A program made the translations under genes and the position numbers. 64,000 bases of DNA from Lantana camara (Eukaryota > Streptophyta > Magnoliopsida > Lamiales > Verbenaceae): contig CM074858.1 in assembly GCA_037501455.1 (NCBI GenBank), positions 37,445,001-37,509,000 on the forward strand, read 5' to 3'. Below are positions 35,638-44,361 of the stretch, piece after piece (the stretch's first letter is position 1; each line of letters opens with the position of its first letter). A model generated the notes under the pieces. It ran no database searches. It saw only the letters and a program-made list of their open reading frames with translations, and had not been told where the DNA came from.

Positions 35638-36518
35638 TTACCTGTTTTCTTCCTGAGATTATTTTGTTCCTTTTACCCATCAAACAAACTCCGATTGACA
35701 TGGTTTTTAAACCTATGGAAACCTTATGAAGTATATAACATATCCAATTTGAATCACCTCATTATCCTTTCTAATTTGTGATATATAATCAATTCTTTTT
35801 GGTGTCGCCACTTCATCGACAATCTGCATTCATCCAACTTCGGGCCTACGCCATTTTCACCTCACTTTGAACCATTATTCGTTCCATATATCCTTGGAAA
35901 GCTCTATTTGTCTAGTTTCATTTCCAATAAGCAAAACTCGATTCCAACTTCTACAACTCATGATATTTCCATTTTCCTACGGCTTGTTAAATTCCACAAA
36001 TTGTCAACTTTTACCGAAACTTGCCAAAACCCCTCACATTGCATTCCTTTCACTTCCTTGGCTCCCGTATGTGACTTGTATGAATTATGTGCTTGCTTAA
36101 TTCATAATTATGCTCTTATTTGACACTCCTTGGTCCTTAGTTGCTTAAGTTTGATTGTTTGAATCCGTGCTTGATACGTTGATTGAATTCATTTGAGTAA
36201 TTGAGCATAGGAACACGATCACACCATTCCATGACCTTCCTATGCTTTTTTTCATATTCAATCATGTTATGACATGATACACCACTTCATGAACATTGTC
36301 GTGCGTCCTATTTGGTATCATATTGAGTCTCCTCTCACGAGTACACCTTATTTCCTTCCTTGTCCAGTTCTTCTCCACGGTGGAGACTTCCGGATCGAAT
36401 AGGCACCCATATTGCGCATGTTCGTTATCTCGTGGTATTCCAGGTGAGGGTGTTTTCGTTCTAGATAATTATCAAACCCTACAACCTTTATGTGATAAGT
36501 TTTGGCCGAAAATCTAAA

Positions 36519-36521
<3 letters not shown>

Positions 36522-36554
<33 letters not shown>
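36522..36554. repeat. (TA)n microsatellite in LTR intron 2
   Basis: The counterpart of the longer run at 7326-7376. Confidence 0.95.
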
Positions 36555-36556
<2 letters not shown>

Positions 36557-37854
36557 ATTTTAAAGTAAAGTCATTGAGTAAATCGTTATCGAGTAAATCT
36601 TTCCTCAAGAATTATGAAATAAATTATGATTATTATGATCATGGCTTCAATGTATTGCCGAGATATGCACATCGTGTTCATGTTATTGGGCCCGGGGAAA
36701 CGTGGGCTTGGACACCGGCACGGCATCGGGCCATCAGGCAAACCCTTAGCACGTAGTACCCTTTGAGAATATCCTCGCACGACCAAGGAGGCAGGAAGGC
36801 AGGAAGGCAGGATATTCTTGAGCCGATGATCAACCCACCGAAGGAGCTGGCAGGAGTCATGAGCCCCGTCTCGATATGACTATTATTAAGTGGTTCGAGC
36901 CTGCTGGCCCGACCATTGCGGAGGGAGAAGGTTGGAAATGTTTTACGATTATGTTCATGTATTATGATTAATATCATTCACCATGCGGGAAGGCCAGGAC
37001 ACGGATTGCCCAGACGCTTATGTCTAATGTATATGTCTCGCATGTATAATTATGTATTGCATGATCACATATTCAAAGTATTAAATTATGTTCATTGTAC
37101 ACGGTCGGAGTTTGGTTGGAAAATTATGCACGCTCACTCGCCGAGCCATTATGATTATTCATGAATTACGAACTTAATGAATTTAATATGAATTAGTCGT
37201 AAAGTTCGGGCATTACTAGCCTTTCTCTTGCCCTTCGTGGGAACTAAATTTAAATAAAACATTGCTCGGGATTTATGACTTGCATGTGCAAGTTTTGTAT
37301 ATATGTATAGCTCCTGCTCCCTCAGTCTTCTAAAGACTGACCCTTCCTTTTCCACTTCTCAGTTCTTTGCAGGTTTTGCTAGGCGGGAGTTAAGTCTTAG
37401 TGGTTATTTCGAGTCTCACTTCTACACTCGAGTTCCATTTTACATTTGCTATATTTAATTATATCAGGTATTTAAATAAGCCTGTGTGCCAACGCATTAT
37501 TTAGGAGTTGTTGAATTATTGGATTTTGATTCGGGACAGGTTGCATGCTTAGTTAAACCCTTTGCTAGGTGCATGTTGAATTTAATTATTTTTATGGATT
37601 TGGGGCTTGTAGCCCTTGTCGTTTATGTTGAGCCTGTGAGCTATTGTTGTGATTAATTATCATTCTTTGCTTCCGCATTGCACTCGTCAAGTTGTTGACT
37701 TAATTGGTACAGGGTTAGATTCCGCGTAGCTAGGTCGTTGTTTTTCTTTGTCACCCGTTCGCCGTGAGTCCGGTTCATGCTTGGACAATCCATTTCATGT
37801 GTGGACTAGATTTATACTGCAGGGGATGTGGTGCCTTTCGTCGTGGGTGGTACA

Positions 37855-38040
37855 TTAGGCATGTAGTGTTAATCACTGTGATGTACTCAGAAGTGAGGTC
37901 TCGGTAACGGGTGGCCAAAATACTTTTCACGTTCGGTGGTTGCATGAAATGTGCTAAAGAGAAATACTGATCGAGGAATCTGTAGCCTTCCTAGAAGGTT
38001 AAAAGATATCCCTGAAATAGATTTGCAAAATATTCGAATT
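37855..38040 (+). mobile_element. copia 3' LTR, second part
   Basis: Sequence between the end of the non-autonomous element and the next insertion. It resembles neither neighbour and reads on directly into 47005. It is interpreted as the copia LTR that began at 4808. Confidence 0.6.
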
Positions 38041-38045
38041 AAAAC

Positions 38046-40682
38046 TGTAACGCCCCGATTTTTATTTATTATTATCTTATGTTTAAAATAATGTTATAAA
38101 TTATGTTTTATAACACTTTCATGAAATTTTATGAATTTATATCAAACTGAGGATTTCTTTCATGACTCGAAAATATTCATTTCGTAAAATATTCACCGAG
38201 TATGATTCAATTACGAAATTGTCCCTACTTGATTTTCTTCCTAACCTTTAGGGACCAAATTGCATAACATTTTCAGGGACTAAATTGATCATATTTCAAA
38301 ACTATACATACTTAATTGCATGACTTGAATATTTGAGGGGTTAAATGGCAATTTGATTATTTCACAAAAATCAAGGATGGTGATTCACGTACAAAGCTTC
38401 GTCAAGCTTCTTCATTCATTTTATCCCAAAAATCACCAACATATTTGCTCCTTGCTTGCTCGGTTCTTCAAGAAGAAAAGGGAAGAAGAGATTTTATCAT
38501 CACCATCAAGTTTGCTCAAGAAATTCCAAGCTTTTAAGCTCCAAATCATCCATCTTCATCTTCTTCATCCATTTCTTTCATTCAAGGTGGGTGTGTGCTT
38601 GATTATGTGATTCTTGATGAATTATGTGAAAGCTAGGGTTAGTGATTTTATGTGATACATGGATTACTTGTTGTTTGAGATGTGAAAGTATGACTATATC
38701 ATGATTTATGGCATGAATTCTTGAAATATTTGAGTTAATGTGTTAAATTGTACTTGAGCTTTAAAGTGGCAACCTTGGATGATCAAGCATGGGTTAATGA
38801 GTTCTTATGTATTTTAGGACCCTTTGAATATATGTGCAGCTTACTTTCCTAGAAATCATGAGTTTTAGTGAATCAAAACATGACTTTGTTGCTTTGGTTG
38901 TTGTTGCCGTAAGCCTCCTCTGTTCTTCTCTGTTTTCTTCATTTGCAGAAATTGGGAACGGCCGTTCCCAGCCTCAAGGCATTGTGGGAACGGGCGTTCC
39001 CACCTTTTCAAACAAACTAGGCGGCAGACCATGGGAACGGCTGTTCTCATTTTGGCCTTGGTGCCGGAAGGACCGTTCCCAGCTAGGCGCGTTTTTAAAC
39101 TGGAAAAACGTTGGCGCGATTTTGGGGGTTCATGGGAACGACCGTTCCCATTTTCCAAAGGGGTTCGGAACGGCAGTTCCCACCTCAGTTGCAGAACAAA
39201 ATATTCTGCATAAAATTACGAAAATAGCCCCTCGATCCGATGACTTCTTTGACCCCGAATTGATTTTATATGATCCCATATGTACTGAAAGAAGATGTTT
39301 TCATGCCACATTGTGATTTGTTCGTCATCTCGTTGCATTTTGCCGTTCGTCATATTTGGTCTATTTAGAGTCAAGTCTCACGTGTACACGTCTATTTTGC
39401 ACAGACCAGCTTTGTAGGGACGAAGAGCAAGCCCCGTAGGCGGTGCCCTACTTGTCTTTTGTCGGTAAAGGTGAGGTGTAATTGTTAGTTATATAGAACC
39501 CCGTATATCCCTTATGTGATATTTCGGCCAAAAAGGTATTTATATTTATAATCTCTATAAATCATTGATCATTTCAAGTCGTGTTCAAGCAAGCAAGCAA
39601 GCCATGTATTGTTTCGTGCATGTTTAGGCGAGTAGCATGACCGTTTACGTTTGGGCCTGAGGGTAGTGACTAGAGCCAACCGGGAAAGCAAGGGCTGACG
39701 GGTAACTCTGGCGCTATCCTCATCATGTTTGGGGTCACCCCTGAATTCGCTAGGAGGTTAGTGGAGGAAGGAGCTCCGGGCTTAGGGATTCATGTACCCT
39801 CTGCTCAATGAGATTAAATGTTGGGGCCTTGCAATCCCATCATCAAACCGGAGGAAGAAGGAGACTGGGGACGAGTCCGACACCACGGATGCGCCTCGGG
39901 TTATTGCATGATTTCCATTCCATGAACGTGTTATATGATTACACTATCGAACGATCGCACGATAAGTGAATTGCATGATCACCTATTGACTATTAAACAA
40001 GCAAGCATGTTCATGTACATATGGAGTAAGGTTGGAGACCGCCCTTACTCGCCGGGGCCATGTATTGATTGCATGAAAATGAACAAGTATTTAATATTGA
40101 TAGTTGTACTCTCGGGCGAGTTTTATGTTACTATGAACTTATATTATTTTGAATTACAAAACCTTACCCGAGAATATAACTTGCATGTTATTGCGTTAAT
40201 ATATTTATGCCCCTCACTCAGTCTTCCATGGACTGACTCCCCACCTTTCAGGTTGTCGCGGTCGTGTGCTAGGCGGGAGTCGGAGTCATGTCTTGTCGTC
40301 CAGTTGAGTCTAGCACTTCATGCACTTTCATGTTATTGATAGTGGTATCTCAGAGTTAGTCTATTATTGTTATTGTTATCATCTGGAGACTTTTATCTGT
40401 ATAATGCATTGGAGATGATCATGTATTGATACGTGTTGGTACCTATTAGTATTTATACTTTTGATGTAATATGGTACCTATAAGTAATGTTGATATTATG
40501 CTTCCGCTTTTAACGTTTATGTCTTGGTTTTGTATTGCTTTGGGGTTTAGGCCCGCCTAGCTCGTCCTCTCTTTTATTTGTCACCCGTTCGCTATAGGTT
40601 AGTTCATGTACGCATTGTCCATTTCGTATATGGATCGGCCTATAGTGCGGGGTGTGGTATCTCTGCACATAGGGGTGCTACA
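38046..40682 (+). repeat. 5' LTR of the gag-only element
   Basis: TGTAACGCCCCG to GGGGTGCTACA. Putative signals: donor TTCAAG|GTGGGT (intron 1 38587-39404), exon 2 39405-39470 bounded by TTTTGCACAG and TAAAG|GTGAGG, intron 2 39471-40251. Two stems close the LTR: 40592-40645 and 40653-40682. Confidence 0.95.
38954..39181. repeat. palindrome cluster, GGGAACGGCCGTTCCC class
   Basis: Six units, starting with a perfect GGGAACGGCCGTTCCC (38954-38969). They lie in putative intron 1. Confidence 0.9.
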
Positions 40683-43159
40683 TCTAAGGTGGTATCAAAG
40701 CCCGGTTGCAAAACCGAGGTTCTAGTGTCGTGTCGTGTCAAGTCTAGGTCGAACGACATAGGAACTAATTGGTAATTTGAGAGTCTTGCATATTATTTGA
40801 ATCTATTTGAATTCTCCGAATTATTTCGATTACTTGACAACTTGTACTTGCGTTGATTTCTGCTATTTATTGTTAATTAATTGATCTTGAATTATTTGAA
40901 ATCATGTGCTTAACGTGTTTTACTTTAAACATTGATAAATTACCTATTGCATTTATATTAAATTTTCATCGTGAGCAATAATTATGTGATCATTATGTGA
41001 CATGAGCACGCCTTACCCACATGCATTTATTTCAAAGAAGGTTGTGAGTTACAGGTTGTGGAAATGATATCAAACCACGGCCAATGGCTCGGTAATTTTG
41101 GGCTACTGTAGGATTTGAGAAGGGTGTGTAAGTTGAGGCTAAAATCAGGGCGTGGAAGGAAAGTCAATTAAGTATCCCAGATCGACGTACAAGTTGGGAA
41201 GTACATTTGGGTTCAAAACAATTGGATTCAAATTTCTAACACGACAGCCAGAAAGATCAAACAATCAGTTATGGAAAAAACCAACATGTTCGGGATTCTA
41301 CGTTCGGGTAAGACGAGTTTATTTTCTGATTCAAGATGAATTGTCGTATTGAGGGAATATATTGAAGGATATGGGGAACGGTAAATGAAAGCACTCAAGA
41401 AAGGCAAAGTACTAATTAGAGAGAGAATACCTGGATTGCCGTTGGAGATTAATTCGAGAGGTTGAGAAAAAAAAAAAAAAAAGAAGAAGAAAATTTCGAA
41501 GATGCCTAAACCGGGAGTCTAATAATAAGGAAAAGGGATATTCTCGGGAAAGGGCTTTAAAGATTGTTGACTATGATGTGGTCGAATTGGAAGACATAGA
41601 GCAACAAGTCAAAGCATTCAAATTTCAGAATTACCAACTCGGATCATCAATTCACAGAAAGTGCTACCGAGAAATTTTAGACTAAGGATCAAGCATGGAA
41701 AAGTTCGAAGACAAGTTCATAGAGTTATGATTCAAAGTATGATATCCGGAATAAAAGAATCAATCGTGGGCATTTACATTCCATTCGAAAGCCAGGAAAA
41801 GGGAGATTGGGGTACTAATCATTCAAGATTCAGGTGTGTTGTTAAATTGAGACTTAGTTAATTGGGAAGCAAATTCAAGTAGGAGAAGAAGATCATTTCG
41901 ATAATTCAAATCGAGCTAGTAGCTTTGGATGATCTATTCATGAAAGGTAAAGATGTTAGGGACTCTATAATCGGGTGGAATGAGTTTATTTTCCGGATTC
42001 AATTTGGATGGTCGTGCAAGAGTGCGAATTGGGAGATTTAGAGTAACAAATGAAAACGGAAAAGAATGATGAAGAACGAAGGAAAGGAAATTATAAGCTC
42101 AAAAGTAGGCAAGTAAGAAGATGAGTTTTATAACCAATTTAAATTGTAAAGAGTAGACTTGAAGAATTTCAATCACGGGGGCAACTTGGTGAGTCAGGAT
42201 AATAACTGGAGACTTATTGCTCGAGAGGAGTCAGGAATTAATTCCATAAGTGGAACAGAAATTGAATTCAAGAGTCTTGGTTGGGGATCATATAATTACC
42301 CAAGTTAATGCAAGGAAAATTTTAGGATTAAGGAGGTAAGTATAGTAAGAGGCATCAAAGATTAACTTTCATGGAAATAAAGTGAGAGAAGAGATGGAAA
42401 ATAGTATGGTTTGGGATTTCAATTAAGAAAGGAATAAAGGAAGCTCAGTACATCAGTGGATACGAAGTCGAAAGGCAATCTTGCTAAAGGTTTTATTTAG
42501 TGGGGGCATTTCAAGATCCAAGTTGAATTGTCGTGTTGTGGGGTAATATTAAAAGATATTCAGCAACAAATGGAAACGATAAAGAAAGGCAACGAATTGC
42601 TAGGTAATGGATGGGTTTCGTGTTATTGATCGAGTGCAAACAATGGAAAAAGGGAATTCATTCAATTATTCAAACTCTTAAAGAGTAAACAAGGAAGTTT
42701 GGATCAAAGTGGTAACCATGAAGAGGATTCGGGCAACAATCGGGGAGTAACTATTAAAGAGTAAGCTAGATGTTAATTCCGTGAGCATAGAAGACTTCGG
42801 GTTTCAGAAATCACAATACTGAGCCGTGGGAATGTTAAAGTGGATGTTAGATAAATCTGAAGAATAGAAGACCGGGGGAAAACCAGAAATGATTACCAGC
42901 TCAATACTAGCTTATAATTCAACGAACAAGGAATTACATGTCGAGATAAAATTTTCCATTACTCCGGTGACAGGTTCAATGCATCCATAAGCACGTGCAT
43001 CATATGCTACTTCAATTTTAAATTTCAAATTTCTTTACATATATGTGATTTCCCCGATTGAGCTTCGTTGTCCCAATGTGCTGAATTATTAGTGTTAAGT
43101 GTGTTATGTGCGTTGGCATATTAATTCAACATGCATATATATAGTGTCTTGATTGCAGG
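40683..43159 (+). other. non-coding internal region with primer site at 40690-40701
   Basis: TGGTATCAAAGC at 40690-40701 is the initiator Met primer site with one change. The remainder is purine-rich and has no frame longer than about 66 codons and no domain. An A-run is at 41468-41482. A TTGATTGCAG just before the gag start (43160) could be a splice acceptor. Confidence 0.75.
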
Positions 43160-43948
43160 ATGTCTCAAGGTCACCCTCATCATGAACAAGTGCCTAGGGT
43201 TTCCCCGCATTCACCCCCTCCGGTGCAGCCTCAGGAGTTTTTCGATTCCTTGGTTGGTTTGGTGGATCAGAAGATAAAAGAGTATGTGTCCTCAGCGCCA
43301 TGAGTTTTATCATCACAGCCGGGCCAAATTTCGATAGCATTTAGGGAATTTCAGAACCAACCATCCTCAAGATCCTTGGAAGGAAACAAGGATTCCACCG
43401 GGTCACAACTCAAGAAAATCAAAAGAGTGTGGGAACTAACTCCAAGTGGCTCCCAAGAAAAGGTGCGAGGCTCCACCTCGTTGGAGGCAAGAAGGTCTAA
43501 TCCTCAATCCGGGCAGACCTTAAATTCAAAATCAGGACAACTTCTCAACAAAGGAAAGCGGCATATCTCTTATCCTACTCCGGCATCTCAAGAAAGATCT
43601 CGCAAGAAAAAGAAACCATCACTTGGATCGAGTTCGGGAGCTTCACGTACCCCAACTTCAACAACATCTTCTGGGAAACTTCTTTATGATTATTGTGGAC
43701 GCGATAACCACACTTATGATGGCTGTAGAAGACGGTTGGGATTATGCCTCTACTGTGGGAGTGACGAGCATCACATAGACACTTGCTCAAGACTACGAGG
43801 GAAATCGACCGGGGGTGGAAGATTACTTGTGCGAACACGGGAAGGTGTTCATGAGAGGGGAGTGCAAAATGTAAATGTGAATCTGGTCCGGGAAGAAGAA
43901 GGTACCAATTATATGCTTGACACAACCAACGATGAACGGTACACCTAA
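43160..43948 (+). pseudogene. reduced gag-like frame with two zinc knuckles, one in-frame TGA
   Basis: The frame starts at ATG 43160 (MSQGHPHHEQVPRVSPH), meets a TGA at 43301-43303 and continues in the same frame to a stop at 43946-43948, about 262 codons in all. The C-terminal part has LYDYCGRDNHTYDGC, a zinc knuckle whose first cysteine is tyrosine, then a canonical CLYCGSDEHHIDTC. The spacing and order match the double knuckle of the Tekay-like gag at 28-31 kb. The capsid-like core (about 160 residues in that protein) is missing, leaving a short N-terminal arm, a serine-rich linker and the nucleic-acid-binding end. It could at most bind RNA or DNA. Confidence 0.8.
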
Positions 43949-44156
43949 CCATGCATATTACGTGCATCATGGATCTTATTGCTATTGTATTCCATTTGTT
44001 GTTCATTGCGAACTAGTTAGATGTAAATGATAAGTATGTGATTAAAATGGTTTTATTTGCCTATATGATATTTACCTCACTAATGTGGCTCTACTTGGTT
44101 ATGTGACCATTATGACCTTGTGCTTACAATCTGTCTGTAAATTACTTTCACACATG

Positions 44157-44284
44157 CGGGAGACGGGGTTCTGTCCTTCTTATTGTGAGAGGGCTCTCTC
44201 ACCCCTTGCTGAGAAACGGGGTTTTCTCAATTCTTGTGAAAGACGGGGTTTTTTCCTTCTTGGTCAAGAGACGGGGTTCTCTTA
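44157..44284 (+). repeat. array of GAGAGACGGGG-TTCTCTC type hairpins
   Basis: Four or five degenerate units (GGGAGACGGGGTTCTGTCC, GAGAAACGGGGTTTTCTC, GAAAGACGGGGTTTTTTCC, AAGAGACGGGGTTCTCTT) at about 32-bp steps. Arms vary but stay purine on the left and pyrimidine on the right, so pairing is kept. Confidence 0.8.
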
Positions 44285-44315
44285 TGACTTGTACATAACT
44301 TCAAAACTTGACAGT

Positions 44316-44360
44316 GGACCTGGGGACCAGGTCCTTTTAAGGGGGGGGGGGGGGGGGGAG
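44316..44360 (+). other. stem-loop and G-run polypurine tract
   Basis: GGACCTGGGGACCAGGTCC (44316-44334) is a perfect stem, followed by AA, a run of about 18 G and AG, ending one base before the 3' LTR. The G-run is longer than in the other elements. Confidence 0.88.
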
Positions 44361-44361
44361 T

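Larger units (their letters stand above)
5225..37854 (+). mobile_element. non-autonomous gypsy-type LTR element with five nested insertions
   Basis: The two LTRs (5225-11968 and 17783-37854) and the internal region each carry later insertions. Removing these leaves an element of about 10.2 kb with LTRs of about 3.47 and 3.40 kb and an internal region of about 3.36 kb. It has a tRNA-iMet type primer site after the 5' LTR and a polypurine tract before the 3' LTR, but no gag or pol domain I can recognise. It must therefore have used enzymes from another element; the Tekay-like element at 24285-34872 shares its primer site, its pre-PPT stem-loop and its LTR plan. Flanking duplications are TTAGC and TTAGG. 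Confidence 0.85.
17783..37854 (+). repeat. 3' LTR of the non-autonomous element (four nested insertions)
   Basis: The LTR pieces are 17783-18109, 20868-20924, 24238-24284 and 34873-37854; together they reproduce the 5' LTR. The inserts are two plus/minus solo LTRs, a complete gypsy element and their target duplications. Putative leader signals in the last piece: intron 1 35148-36367, exon 2 36368-36443 with donor GTGAGG, intron 2 36444-37372. The end is GGGTGGTACA. Confidence 0.85.

Noticed and set aside
44339..44360. G-run as a quadruplex element of special function
   Set aside because: It occupies the exact position of the polypurine tract; a length change of the tract is the simpler explanation.
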